Shown: positions 1 through 8,334 of the stretch, piece by piece
Layout: each line of letters opens with the position of its first letter
Numbering within the stretch: position 1 is the first letter of the stretch
Assembly: GCA_934621665.1 (NCBI GenBank)
Contig: CAKTUT010000015.1
Span: 1 to 16,578, forward strand
Reading direction: 5' to 3'
DNA length: 16,578 bases
Origin: an uncultured Oscillospiraceae bacterium
Lineage (GTDB): Bacteria; Bacillota; Clostridia; Oscillospirales; Oscillospiraceae
Translations under genes and position numbers: made by a program
The notes under the pieces: generated by a model
Database searches by the model: none
Told to the model about the DNA's origin: nothing
The model's input: the letters and a program-made list of their open reading frames with translations, nothing else

Positions 1-77
1 GCCGCCGGACAAAACGAATTGATACTTTATTCCGCCGTGCGCGGCGGAACTCTACGAGGTTTTTCGACAGGCTGAAA
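1..77 (+). repeat. Interspersed intergenic repeat, copy 1 (cut by window edge)
   Basis: This stretch matches 10167-10243 at 73 of 77 positions; the differences are at 17, 21, 23 and 66. It contains a perfect 8-bp hairpin (arms 30-37 and 42-49, loop TGCG) and ends in TTTTTCGACAGGCTG, directly before a terminator hairpin, exactly as copy 2 does. The left end lies outside the window, so the full length is unknown. It has no coding potential. It is probably the right-hand end of a longer element like the one at 10007-10240. Confidence 0.85.
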
Positions 78-110
78 ACGGGCGTCCGTCAGTTGGCGGA
101 CGCCCGTTTT
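75..110. terminator. Rho-independent terminator (probably bidirectional)
   Basis: There is a perfect 14-bp stem, 75-88 with 97-110, and an 8-nt loop. The stem is GC-rich with four A at one end and four T at the other, so it can work in both directions. It starts one base after the aminotransferase stop codon on the minus strand. It may also end a plus-strand gene left of the window. Confidence 0.8.
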
Positions 111-111
111 G

Positions 112-1389
112 TTACTTTATCAGCTTTTCTAGCGCTGCCAGCTTCATGCTGGTGCAGAACACATCCATGGCCTGCTCCAGCTCCTCCACCGGTGGAAGCG
201 ACGGCGCAATGCGAATATTGGAATCCTGTGGGTCTTTTCCATACGGGAACGTTGCGCCCGCTCCGGTCATAACCACGCCGGCCTCTTTACACAGCTCCAG
301 CGTCCGCTTTGCAAGACCGGGGGCAGTGTTGCATGAGACAAAGTAGCCGCCCTTTGGCCGCTGCCACGACGCAATGCCAAGCGGCGCAATCTGCTCATCC
401 AGATGGCGCAGAACGCACTGGAACTTGGGATTCAGGATCTTTGCGTGTTCTTTCATCAGCGCCAGCGTGTGCTCCTTATCCTTGAGGAAGCGCACATGAC
501 GCAGGGCGTTGACCTTGTCATAGGAGATGGTCTGAATGCCGATCAGCTTTTGCAGATACGCCTGATTGTCAACCGACGTTGCCATCACCGACACGCCTGC
601 GCCGGGGAGCGTCACCTTGGACGTGGACGCAAACTCATAGACCATATCGGGATTGCCCGCCTCGCGGCAGAGCGTCAGAATATCGTCAAACGGCACGAAA
701 TCGCCGTCAAACTCATGGATGCAGTAGGCGTTATCCCACATCAGCGCAAAGTCCGGCGCGGCGGGTCTCAGCGCGGCAATGCGGCGGATGGTCTCGTCGG
801 AATAGATAATGCCGTCGGGATTGGAATATTTCGGCACGCACCACATACCCTTGACCGCAGGATCTTTAACCAGCTCCTCCACCATGTCCATATCCGGGCC
901 CGTTGGTGTCATGGGGATGGTAATCAGCTCACAGCCAAACGATTCGGTGACCTTGAAGTGACGGTCATAGCCGGGCGCGGGGCAGAGCCATTTGACAGTA
1001 TCCAGCTTGCACCACGGCTTTTCCGAATGCAGCAGGCCATGGGTAAAGGCCTTTGAGATGGTATCGTACATCAGCGTCAGCGACGCGTTTCCGCCGATGA
1101 AGCATTCCTCCGGCTTGCAGCCAAGAATATCTGCCCACAGCACCTTTGCTTCATGCAGGCCGCTCAGCTCGCCATAGTTGCGCGCGTCCACGCCCTCCGA
1201 AATGCAGTCCTCGGGAGTGGAAAGCACCGTCAGAATGCCGGATACCAAATCCAGCTGCTCCTTACCGGGCTTGCCGCGCGCCATATTCAGCTTCAGTTCC
1301 TTGGCTTTCAGCGCATCGTATGCAGCGCGAACGGTATCATACTCGCTTTTCAGCTGCGCCGGGGTCAGGTTTTGATAAGCAATTCTCAT
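112..1389 (-). CDS. Aspartate aminotransferase, PF12897-type (class I fold)
   Basis: This is a PLP-dependent aminotransferase of 425 aa, predicted cytosolic. It probably interconverts aspartate/2-oxoglutarate and oxaloacetate/glutamate. Visible fold-type I residues are K258 in STSK (Schiff-base lysine), N190-P191 in KYSNPDG, D219 and Y222 in WDNAY (pyridine nitrogen and phenolic oxygen contacts), and R393 in NIRIAPS (substrate alpha-carboxylate). The N-terminal ARGKPG segment and overall pattern resemble the aspartate aminotransferase subgroup described from Corynebacterium (AspT, PF12897) rather than classical AspC. The start is ATG with AGAAAGG about 10 nt upstream. It has its own promoter at 1453-1480 and a terminator right after the stop. 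Substrate is inferred from family and from the neighbouring acidic amino acid transporter and racemase. Confidence 0.85.
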   Translation of the reverse strand: MRIAYQNLTPAQLKSEYDTVRAAYDALKAKELKLNMARGKPGKEQLDLVSGILTVLSTPEDCISEGVDARNYGELSGLHEAKVLWADILGCKPEECFIGGNASLTLMYDTISKAFTHGLLHSEKPWCKLDTVKWLCPAPGYDRHFKVTESFGCELITIPMTPTGPDMDMVEELVKDPAVKGMWCVPKYSNPDGIIYSDETIRRIAALRPAAPDFALMWDNAYCIHEFDGDFVPFDDILTLCREAGNPDMVYEFASTSKVTLPGAGVSVMATSVDNQAYLQKLIGIQTISYDKVNALRHVRFLKDKEHTLALMKEHAKILNPKFQCVLRHLDEQIAPLGIASWQRPKGGYFVSCNTAPGLAKRTLELCKEAGVVMTGAGATFPYGKDPQDSNIRIAPSLPPVEELEQAMDVFCTSMKLAALEKLIK

Positions 1390-1452
1390 ATCTTTGCGAC
1401 CTTTCTGTTCATTTTCTTGCCGCTTCTGCCGGGAGTGCGGCTCTTCTCTTTG

Positions 1453-1480
1453 AGTATACCATCTCCAGCCAAAAATGCAA
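1453..1480 (-). promoter_or_regulatory. Sigma-A promoter for the aminotransferase gene
   Basis: On the minus strand, TTGCAT (-35, 1475-1480) and TATACT (-10, 1453-1458) are separated by 16 bp. A TGG directly before the -10 makes an extended -10 element. The predicted transcript start lies about 57 nt upstream of the ATG at 1389. Confidence 0.65.
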
Positions 1481-1511
1481 GCGTCTGCCGCCCGGATGCA
1501 GCAAAATATGG

Positions 1512-1540
1512 AATACCCGCCGCAATTTGCGGCGGGTATT
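1512..1540 (-). terminator. Terminator hairpin downstream of the symporter gene
   Basis: This is a perfect palindrome of two 14-nt arms around one base. It can form a 12-bp GC-rich stem (ATACCCGCCGC and its complement). It lies 37 nt after the symporter stop. The following T-rich tract on the minus strand (ATTCCATATTTT) is interrupted, so termination efficiency is uncertain. Confidence 0.6.
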
Positions 1541-1577
1541 TGTTGCTATTTCACAATTCTTATTTCAGCGCGATCGC

Positions 1578-2819
1578 TTATTTTGCGGCAGCCTTGGCCT
1601 GCTTCTCGCGCTCAAGGCGGGAAATGAACAGTGCACATGTCGCATCGCCGGTGATGTTCAGCGTGGTGCGGCCCATGTCGAAGATCTTATCAACACCTGC
1701 GATGATGGCGATGCCCTCAACCGGCAGACCGACCTGCGTCAGCACCATGGCCAGCATGATCATGCCGGCACCGGAAACACCGGCCGTACCGATGGAGGCG
1801 AGCGTTGCTGTCAGGACGATCATGGCCATATCGCCGAGCGTCAGATCAACGCCGTAGCAGCAGGCAATAAAGACCGCGCAGACCGCCTGATAGATGGCAG
1901 TGCCGTCCATATTGATCGTCGCGCCAAGCGGCAGGACGAAGGAGCTGATCTCAGGCTCTGCGCCCATGGAGTTGCAGCACTCGATGTTGACCGGGAGCGT
2001 TGCGTTGGAGGAGGTTGTGGTGAAAGCGGTGATCATGGCGGGGGCAATGCCCTTAAAGAACTTGATGGGGCTCATCTTGGCAAGGAAGCGAACAGACAGG
2101 CCGTAGACCACAACAATGTGGATGATGTAGCCGATATAAGCGACACCAATAATCAGTGCAAGCTTACCGATGATGTCCGCACCATTTTCGGCGACAACAT
2201 TTGTCATCAGGCAGAAAACGCCGATCGGGGTGAACTTGATGATCATCATCATGATTTCCATGACAACGGCTTCGCCGCAGTTGATGAGCTCAGCAATCTT
2301 CTGACCCTTTTCACCGGCAGCCAGAACGCCCGCGCCAAGGAAAATGGAGATGACGATAACCGGCAGCATATCGGAGCTGACCATGGGGGCGACGAGGTTG
2401 CTCGGGAAGATATTGACGATAACCTGCATGACAGAGGGGGCTTCCTTTGCCTCATACTCCAGCGCGCCAAGGTCGGCGGAGGGCAGCGGCGTGAATGCAC
2501 CCTTGAAGATGTTGACCAGAACCAGACCGATGACAACGGCCAGCGCGGTGGTGCACATATAGTAGACAAACGTCTTAAGGCCAACCGAGCCAACGCGCTT
2601 CAGATCTTTCAGGGAAATGACGCCGTCCGCAATCGACAGCAGAACGACCGGCACAACCAGGAACTTCAGCAGATTTACGTAGATCGTGCCGATGGGTTTG
2701 ATCCACTCTTTTGTAAATTCGCCCATCCCCGCAAATGCGAAGATCAGGCCGGCTGCGATACCGGCAAGCATACCAATAAAGATCCACGCCGGCAAACCCA
2801 ATTTTTTCTTCTTTTCCAT
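1578..2819 (-). CDS. Dicarboxylate/amino acid:cation symporter (GltP/GltT-like, DAACS family)
   Basis: This is a membrane symporter of 413 aa, probably for sodium- or proton-coupled uptake of glutamate or aspartate. Hallmarks of the DAACS family (TC 2.A.23) are the first hairpin loop TTTSSNATLP (267-275), NMDGT (303-307, cation-binding TM7 motif), the second hairpin GTAGVSGAG (344-352) and DMGRTTLNITGD (381-392). D381, R384, N388 and D392 match the residues that hold aspartate and a cation in GltPh. Arginine at 384, where neutral amino acid members differ, favours an acidic substrate. The N-terminus is Lys-rich. I chose ATG at 2819, which has AGGTGAAAGGA upstream; a GTG 12 bases earlier would have no room for a ribosome site. 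The gene has a good promoter at 2882-2910 and a hairpin after the stop. Confidence 0.9.
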   Translation of the reverse strand: MEKKKKLGLPAWIFIGMLAGIAAGLIFAFAGMGEFTKEWIKPIGTIYVNLLKFLVVPVVLLSIADGVISLKDLKRVGSVGLKTFVYYMCTTALAVVIGLVLVNIFKGAFTPLPSADLGALEYEAKEAPSVMQVIVNIFPSNLVAPMVSSDMLPVIVISIFLGAGVLAAGEKGQKIAELINCGEAVVMEIMMMIIKFTPIGVFCLMTNVVAENGADIIGKLALIIGVAYIGYIIHIVVVYGLSVRFLAKMSPIKFFKGIAPAMITAFTTTSSNATLPVNIECCNSMGAEPEISSFVLPLGATINMDGTAIYQAVCAVFIACCYGVDLTLGDMAMIVLTATLASIGTAGVSGAGMIMLAMVLTQVGLPVEGIAIIAGVDKIFDMGRTTLNITGDATCALFISRLEREKQAKAAAK

Positions 2820-2881
2820 AAATCCTTTCACCTCATAAAGCTCTCGTTTTCCGGAAAGCTCTCACCCGATCCGGTATTTGT

Positions 2882-2910
2882 ATTATAGCAGTCAAGTTAA
2901 GATGTGTAAA
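2882..2910 (-). promoter_or_regulatory. Sigma-A promoter for the symporter gene
   Basis: On the minus strand, TTTACA (-35, 2905-2910), a 17-bp spacer and a perfect TATAAT (-10, 2882-2887) lie about 60 bp upstream of the symporter start. The rest of the AT-rich gap to the racemase stop (2911-3006) shows no gene. It has only a weak 5-bp GGCAA/TTGCC inverted repeat, so termination after the racemase is unclear. Confidence 0.75.
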
Positions 2911-3006
2911 GGATTCTTTGTGCATTCCGCATATTTTTACGAATTTTTAGAATTTCACTTTGTATATTTTGGCAATTTGCCTAATTGACATTCCCGAAAA
3001 ATGGTA

Positions 3007-3708
3007 TTACACCACCTCATAGCCGCAGAAGCGGATTGCTGCCTTGGCAAGCTCCTCCGTCGGATCAATAAACGCATCGTCCGTTCCCGCCTCGGCTGCC
3101 GCAATGGGAAGCTCGGTACAGCCCAGAATAAAATAGTCTGCACCTCGGGCGCGTAAACCGTCAAGCAGCGCTTTCCACGCCGTTTTTTCCGGCGTGAACG
3201 GCTTTGATGCCTTAATCACGTCATAGATCACGTGCATCAGAACGTCCTGCTCCGCTTTATTCGGAATGAGGTATTCTACGCTCTGCACCGAAAGTGCGTT
3301 GGCATACAGCCCGGTTGCAAGCGTCCCCTTGGTTGCCAGCACCGCTGCGCACTTTCCCGGATAGCGCGCGGCGCAGGCTCTGGCCGTTGCATCCAGCATA
3401 CTGATAAACGGAATGTCCGTCTCGCTTTGCAGCTGCGGCAGGAAATAATGCGCCGTGTTGCACGGCATGATGATGCAGTCCGCACCGCAGAGCGAAAGCT
3501 TGTTCAGCGAGTCGCGCATCTGCGGCAGCGGGCTTTCGCCGCCGGACAAAATGGCTGCTGTGCGGTCGGGAATGTTGGGATTGTCGTCGATGTAAATGCG
3601 GATGTGGTCGCCGTCCTTTTCCGCTTTGGTCAAAAGGACAATTTTACGCAGTAGGTCTGCCGTGGCCAGCGGCCCCATGCCGCCCAGAATACCGATAGAT
3701 TTTTTCAT
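3007..3708 (-). CDS. Aspartate/glutamate racemase family protein
   Basis: This is a 233-aa member of the Asp/Glu racemase superfamily (PF01177), which uses two cysteines and no cofactor to invert the alpha carbon. Visible are the N-terminal GILGGMGPLAT (6-16), the first catalytic cysteine C83 in MPCNTAH and the second, C197, in LGCTELP. This spacing fits two-domain amino-acid racemases of the YgeA/aspartate racemase type rather than MurI, but the substrate cannot be fixed from sequence. The start is ATG at 3708 with GGAGG 8 nt upstream; a GTG three codons earlier overlaps that ribosome site and was rejected. The gene begins 27 nt after the HAD gene and is probably co-transcribed with it. The neighbouring acidic amino acid transporter supports Asp or Glu as substrate. 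Confidence 0.88.
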   Translation of the reverse strand: MKKSIGILGGMGPLATADLLRKIVLLTKAEKDGDHIRIYIDDNPNIPDRTAAILSGGESPLPQMRDSLNKLSLCGADCIIMPCNTAHYFLPQLQSETDIPFISMLDATARACAARYPGKCAAVLATKGTLATGLYANALSVQSVEYLIPNKAEQDVLMHVIYDVIKASKPFTPEKTAWKALLDGLRARGADYFILGCTELPIAAAEAGTDDAFIDPTEELAKAAIRFCGYEVV

Positions 3709-3735
3709 ACCGTGCACCTCCGTTTTTTGGGGAAA

Positions 3736-4560
3736 TCAAAGCTCTCCCCGCACAATTTTATCCAGAATATCCGCCACGCCGCCCTTTTCATTCGACGGCG
3801 CAATCAGGTCTGCCGTTTTCTTCAGCGCTTCCTCGCCATTTTCCATCACAACCGCCGTCCCGGCGTAGCGGAGCATTGCCTCGTCGTTGCTGCTGTCGCC
3901 GATGGCCAGCACCTCCTCACGCCGCAGCCCCAGCTTTTCCGCCAGCGCCGCCAGCGCCACGCCCTTATTCGTGTTCGGGTTCATAACCTCAAGATCGGTA
4001 AAGCCCGCTCCGGTCACAAAATACGGCAGCTGGCCAAGATCCGCCTTTGCCCGTTTGCATTCCTCGTCGCCGGAAAACGCCACATAGAACTTTTCTACCG
4101 GCTGCGTGCACGAGGCGATCATCCCATCCAGATCGTACACAATCTTATGGCCGTATTCAAAGAGCTTCTTTAGCTCCGCCGGATAGTAGCGCTCAAAGTG
4201 ATCCATCGCCCGTCTGTCATTATAAACCTCGCCGCCCATAAAGAAATTCACAAGGCCGTCATATCGGCGCAGATGGTTGTAAATCAGCCGCGCGTCATCC
4301 GCCGTCAGCGGGCAGCTGTAGAGCACCTCGCCCGTTTGCAGATCCTGCGCCATTGCACCCGTGTATAAAACGGCATAGCGAATCTGCGGCAGCGCCGCAA
4401 AAATTTCCCGGCACTCCCCCGCACTGCGCCCGGTGCAAAGCACCAGCTCCACGCCATGTGCGGCGGCACGCGCCGCTGCCTCCTGCACGCGCGGCAGCAC
4501 CTTTTGACCTGCCGTCAGCAGCGTGCCGTCTACATCTACAGCAACCAGTCGAATGGACAT
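3736..4560 (-). CDS. Cof-type HAD-IIB family phosphatase
   Basis: This is a cytosolic haloacid dehalogenase-like hydrolase of 274 aa, near the usual length for the Cof/YidA group. Motif I is DVDGT with D9 as nucleophile and D11 as acid/base. Motif II is T43 in LCTGRS, motif III is K199 in NTNKG, and motif IV is GDSSND (221-226) with the Mg2+ ligands. The region about 85-190 is the C2B cap. Such enzymes remove phosphate from sugar phosphates, nucleotides or FMN; the substrate here is unknown. The start is ATG with CTGGAGAG about 6 nt upstream. It is the first gene of a leftward unit with the racemase and is divergent from secA. Confidence 0.9.
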   Translation of the reverse strand: MSIRLVAVDVDGTLLTAGQKVLPRVQEAAARAAAHGVELVLCTGRSAGECREIFAALPQIRYAVLYTGAMAQDLQTGEVLYSCPLTADDARLIYNHLRRYDGLVNFFMGGEVYNDRRAMDHFERYYPAELKKLFEYGHKIVYDLDGMIASCTQPVEKFYVAFSGDEECKRAKADLGQLPYFVTGAGFTDLEVMNPNTNKGVALAALAEKLGLRREEVLAIGDSSNDEAMLRYAGTAVVMENGEEALKKTADLIAPSNEKGGVADILDKIVRGEL

Positions 4561-4599
4561 AAAAATCTCTCCAGTTTATCACAATCTGAAATCACGCCC

Positions 4600-4628
4600 A
4601 TTTTAGCAGTCCGAATCACCGAAATCAA
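4600..4628 (-). promoter_or_regulatory. Promoter for the HAD phosphatase-racemase unit
   Basis: On the minus strand, TTGATT (-35, 4623-4628), a 17-bp spacer and TAAAAT (-10, 4600-4605) are preceded by TGC, an extended -10. It lies 40 bp upstream of the HAD start codon and back to back with the secA promoter. Confidence 0.65.
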
Positions 4629-4670
4629 GCATCCACCGCGCCAGCGCCGCCTGAAATTCACAATTTCTTC

Positions 4671-4699
4671 TTTTTTTACCGGACTATGTGTGGTATAAT
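4671..4699 (+). promoter_or_regulatory. secA promoter (extended -10)
   Basis: There is a perfect TATAAT at 4694-4699 with TGG directly before it. No good -35 exists at 17 bp (only a T-run, 4671-4676), so the extended -10 probably carries recognition. The leader of about 53 nt contains a 6-bp hairpin (TGCGCC/GGCGCA, 4727-4742) just upstream of the secA ribosome site. Confidence 0.7.
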
Positions 4700-4758
4700 C
4701 CATCGTTAGAATGTAGAATTGTACGTTGCGCCCCATGGCGCAGGGAAAGGTTTTTACT

Positions 4759-7512
4759 ATGGGTCTGTTTACAAAAATGTTTGGTACGCGCTCTGAGCGC
4801 GAGGTAAAAAAGCTGAACGGGCTTGTGGACGCCATCATGGCGCTGGACGAGCCCTACCGCAAGCTGTCTGACGACGAGCTCAAAGCCAAAACCGCTGAAT
4901 TCAAAACGCGTCTTGCAAACGGCGAGACACTGGACGATCTTCTGGTAGAGGCGTTTGCGGTCTGCCGCGAAGCAGCCGACCGTGTACTTGGTCTGCGCCC
5001 CTACCGCGTTCAGGTCGTCGGCGGCATTATTTTGCATCAGGGACGCATCGCCGAGATGAAAACCGGCGAGGGCAAAACGCTTGTCGCCATCCTGCCCGCC
5101 TATCTCAACGCCCTTACGGGCGAGGGCGTGCACATTGTCACGGTCAACGACTATCTGGCAAAGCGCGACGCCGAGTGGATGGGCAAGGTCTACCGCTTCC
5201 TCGGCCTGTCCGTCGGTCTGATCATCCACGATCTGACGAGCGCCCAGCGGCGCGAGTCCTATGCCGCAGACATCACCTATGGTACGAACAATGAGTTCGG
5301 TTTTGACTATCTGCGTGACAACATGGCCATCTACAAATCCGAGATGGTGCAGCGCGGGCACAACTTTGTCATCGTGGACGAGGTGGACTCCATCCTCATC
5401 GACGAGGCCAGAACGCCGCTGATTATCTCCGGCAAGGGTGAGGAATCCTCCAAGCTCTATGAGATGGCCGACTATTTCGTCTCACGGCTGAAAAAGCAGG
5501 TGTTCGCCTCCACCGACGACAAGGAATTGCAGGATCAGTATGACTGCGACTATGTGGTGGTGGAAAAGGACCGCACCGTCAGCCTGACGCAGCAGGGCAT
5601 CGCCAAGGCCGAGGAGTTCTTTGGCGTTGAAAACCTTTCCGATGTGGAAAACGCCACGCTTTCACACCACATCAATCAGGCCATGAAAGCGCGCGGCCTG
5701 ATGAAGCGCGATATCGACTACGTCGTAAAGGACGGTCAGGTTATCATCGTCGATGAATTCACTGGCCGGCTGATGTACGGCCGCCGCTATAACGAGGGTC
5801 TGCATCAGGCCATCGAGGCAAAGGAGGGCGTCAAGGTTGCAAGCGAGAATAAGACGCTCGCCACCATCACGTTCCAGAACTTCTTCCGTCTTTATAAGAA
5901 GCTCTCCGGCATGACCGGTACAGCGCTGACTGAGGCGGAGGAATTTGAGGGCATCTACAATCTGGATGTTGTGGAAATTCCCACAAACAAACCCGTCATC
6001 CGTATCGACGATCCAGACGTTGTCTATAAAACCGAGGCCGGCAAGTTCCGCGCCGTCATCCGCCAGATCAAGGAATGCCACGAAAAGGGTCAGCCCGTTC
6101 TGGTCGGCACAATCTCCATTGAAAAATCCGAGCTGCTATCTCAGATGCTCAAGCGCGAGGGCATTGCGCACAACGTTCTGAACGCCAAGCACCACGAAAA
6201 GGAAGCCGAAATTGTCGCGCAGGCCGGTCACTTCGGCGCGGTCACCATTGCGACGAACATGGCAGGCCGCGGCACGGATATCATGCTGGGCGGCAACGCC
6301 GAGTTCATGGCCAAGAGTGACCTTCGCAAGAGCGGCATGGACGAGGCGCTGATTGCCGAGTCCACCTCGTTTGCCGAGACGGACGATCCCGAAATTCTCG
6401 CCGCGCGCGAGGCGTATGCCAAGGCTTATGCCCGCCACAAGCCCGAGGTTGACGCCGAGGCCGAAAAGGTCCGCGCCGCAGGCGGCCTGTTTATCATCGG
6501 CACAGAGCGCCATGAGTCGCGCCGGATTGACAACCAGCTGCGCGGCCGTGCAGGCCGTCAGGGCGACCCCGGCGAAACGCGCTTCTATCTGTCGATGGAG
6601 GACGATGTCATGCGTCTGTTCGGCTCTGAGCGGATGATGAACATGATGAACTCGCTTGGCCTTGACGAGGACACGCCGATTGACGCCAAAATTCTCTCCG
6701 GCGCAATTGAAAACGCGCAGAAAACCGTAGAAAGCCGCAACTATCAGGTTCGTAAGAGCGTGCTGGAATACGACGATGTGATGAACGTCCAGCGTAAGAT
6801 CATCTATGAACAGCGCCAGCAGGTGCTTGACGGCGAGGATTTGCAGCGCAGCATCCACGCGATGATTCAGTTTGTCGTGGACGAGGCCGTGCACAGCGCG
6901 TTCGGTGAGCAGACGCACCTGTCTGAACCGCAGCAGCTGCGCGAGCTGCTTGGCCATTTCGAGGGCGTGTATCTGCCGCTCGGCTCGTGGATTGTGCCGG
7001 AGGCCGATCTTCCGAAACTCACGCGCGAGGACGCACAGCAGCACCTGATGGAGCTGATGGATCGCGTCTATGAAAAGAAAGAGGCGCAGTACACCTCCCC
7101 TGTGATGCGCGAGGTGGAGCGCGTCATTACGCTCCGGGTTGTGGACGAATACTGGATGGATCACATCGACGCGATGGACGATCTCCGCCAGGGCATCCGT
7201 CTGCGCGCCTATGCGCAGGAAGACCCCGTCGTTGCGTATAAGCGCGAGGGCTTTGAGATGTTTGAGGCGCTCATGTCCGCCATCAAGGAGGAGATCGTGC
7301 GCCGGCTCTATACGTTCCGTCTGAAAACCGACGCCGAGGTCAAGCGTGAGCGTGTGGCCAAGGTCACCGGTGAGGGCGGCGGAGACCGCACCGTCAAGCG
7401 CCAGCCCACCGTCAAGAAAATCAAAGTTGGTCCGAACGATCCGTGCCCCTGCGGCAGCGGTAAAAAATACAAAAAATGCTGCCGCGACAAGGATCTGGCA
7501 GCTGGAAAGTAA
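4759..7512 (+). CDS. secA: Preprotein translocase ATPase SecA
   Basis: SecA is the motor that pushes unfolded preproteins through SecYEG, shuttling between cytosol and membrane. It has 917 aa from the ATG at 4759, which is preceded by AAAGG at 8 nt; starts further upstream lack a ribosome site. Walker A is MKTGEGKT (100-107) and Walker B is DEVD (207-210). The preprotein cross-linking domain follows. The second nucleotide-binding domain has NMAGRGTDI and the arginine-finger helicase motif [11 protein letters not shown]. The C-terminus is a SecB/phospholipid-type zinc tail with C896, C898, C907 and C908. A charged Glu/Ala-rich stretch in domain 2, just after GGNAEFM, makes it longer than Bacillus SecA, as in other Clostridia. 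It is the first gene of a unit with pgeF. Confidence 0.98.
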   Translation: MGLFTKMFGTRSEREVKKLNGLVDAIMALDEPYRKLSDDELKAKTAEFKTRLANGETLDDLLVEAFAVCREAADRVLGLRPYRVQVVGGIILHQGRIAEMKTGEGKTLVAILPAYLNALTGEGVHIVTVNDYLAKRDAEWMGKVYRFLGLSVGLIIHDLTSAQRRESYAADITYGTNNEFGFDYLRDNMAIYKSEMVQRGHNFVIVDEVDSILIDEARTPLIISGKGEESSKLYEMADYFVSRLKKQVFASTDDKELQDQYDCDYVVVEKDRTVSLTQQGIAKAEEFFGVENLSDVENATLSHHINQAMKARGLMKRDIDYVVKDGQVIIVDEFTGRLMYGRRYNEGLHQAIEAKEGVKVASENKTLATITFQNFFRLYKKLSGMTGTALTEAEEFEGIYNLDVVEIPTNKPVIRIDDPDVVYKTEAGKFRAVIRQIKECHEKGQPVLVGTISIEKSELLSQMLKREGIAHNVLNAKHHEKEAEIVAQAGHFGAVTIATNMAGRGTDIMLGGNAEFMAKSDLRKSGMDEALIAESTSFAETDDPEILAAREAYAKAYARHKPEVDAEAEKVRAAGGLFIIGTERHESRRIDNQLRGRAGRQGDPGETRFYLSMEDDVMRLFGSERMMNMMNSLGLDEDTPIDAKILSGAIENAQKTVESRNYQVRKSVLEYDDVMNVQRKIIYEQRQQVLDGEDLQRSIHAMIQFVVDEAVHSAFGEQTHLSEPQQLRELLGHFEGVYLPLGSWIVPEADLPKLTREDAQQHLMELMDRVYEKKEAQYTSPVMREVERVITLRVVDEYWMDHIDAMDDLRQGIRLRAYAQEDPVVAYKREGFEMFEALMSAIKEEIVRRLYTFRLKTDAEVKRERVAKVTGEGGGDRTVKRQPTVKKIKVGPNDPCPCGSGKKYKKCCRDKDLAAGK

Positions 7513-7518
7513 TCGGCT

Positions 7519-8334
7519 ATGGAATTTTGCGTGCAAAAAAGCAGCGCTCTTGAATATCTGACCGCGCCCGCCCTTTCCTGCGGCGGCGCGGCGCACGCGT
7601 TTTCCACACGTTTTGGCGGCGTGAGCGAGGGCGCGCTTGCAAACCTCAATCTGGGCGTCCACCGCGGCGATAAGCCGGAGAACGTGCTGGAAAACTATCG
7701 TATTCTGGGCGCGGCCGTCGGCTTTTTCCCGGAGGACACCGTGTTTACTGTGCAGCGCCACACCGACATCATCCGCCGTGTTGGAAAATCCAACCGCGGC
7801 GAGGGGCTCTTCCGCCCTGTCCCCGAGGTCTGCGACGGCATCATCACGGACGAGGAAAATGTGGCGCTGTGCTGCTTTGGCGCGGACTGCGCAACCATTT
7901 TACTCTATGACCCGGTGCGGCGCGCCATCGGCGCAGTGCACTCCGGCTGGCGCGGAACGGCGCAGGGCATCGCGAAAAAGGCCGTAGAAGCCATGGTGCG
8001 TGAATTTGGCTGTAAGCCGGAAAACATCCGCGCAGCCATCGGTCCGAGCATCGGACAGTGCTGCTTTGAAACAGACTTCGACGTGCCGCAGGCCATGCAC
8101 GATGCGCTTGGCGCGCAGGCGGATGCGTGTGTGCAGAAGCGCGGCAGCAAATACTTTGTCGATAATAAGGCGCTGTGCCGGATCTGGCTGACGCTTGCGG
8201 GCGTAACGCAAATTGACACCGCCGGCGCGTGCACCATGTGCCAGCCCGGCCGCTTCTGGTCGCACCGCGTCACCGGCGGCAATCGCGGCGCACAGGCCGC
8301 CATCATCATGCTGCAAGGCGGTGATGTCAAATGA
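7519..8334 (+). CDS. pgeF: Peptidoglycan editing factor PgeF / YfiH-family laccase-domain protein
   Basis: This 271-aa protein belongs to the YfiH/DUF152 (Cu-oxidase_4) family. Family members act as zinc-dependent purine nucleoside phosphorylase/adenosine deaminases. In E. coli, PgeF prevents wrong amino acids entering peptidoglycan precursors. The metal ligands are visible: H81 in QRHTD, C124 in GADCAT and H141 in VHSGWRG. GPSIGQCCFE and a C-terminal CTMCQPGRFWSHR segment are also typical. ATG is 6 nt after the secA stop, with GGAAAG overlapping the secA end, so translation is probably coupled. The stop overlaps the start of the next gene by 4 nt. Confidence 0.92.
   Translation: MEFCVQKSSALEYLTAPALSCGGAAHAFSTRFGGVSEGALANLNLGVHRGDKPENVLENYRILGAAVGFFPEDTVFTVQRHTDIIRRVGKSNRGEGLFRPVPEVCDGIITDEENVALCCFGADCATILLYDPVRRAIGAVHSGWRGTAQGIAKKAVEAMVREFGCKPENIRAAIGPSIGQCCFETDFDVPQAMHDALGAQADACVQKRGSKYFVDNKALCRIWLTLAGVTQIDTAGACTMCQPGRFWSHRVTGGNRGAQAAIIMLQGGDVK

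Noticed and set aside
2820..2831. Earlier GTG start for the symporter (adds MKGF)
   Set aside because: The GTG is part of the probable ribosome binding region AGGTGAAAGGA; the ATG at 2819 gives a better arrangement.
1146..2888. Long plus-strand open frame opposite the symporter and part of the aminotransferase gene
   Set aside because: It is antisense to two genes with clear family motifs, has a His/Asp-rich composition typical of a shadow frame, and has no ribosome site.
4726..4758. Earlier TTG or ATG starts for SecA
   Set aside because: They lie inside the leader hairpin without a ribosome site; the normal SecA N-terminus MGLFTKMFG begins at 4759.
6136..7761. Minus-strand open frame of 541 codons opposite secA and the pgeF start
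   Set aside because: It is a GC-driven antisense shadow of secA; the sequence is low in recognisable motifs and no promoter or ribosome site fits.
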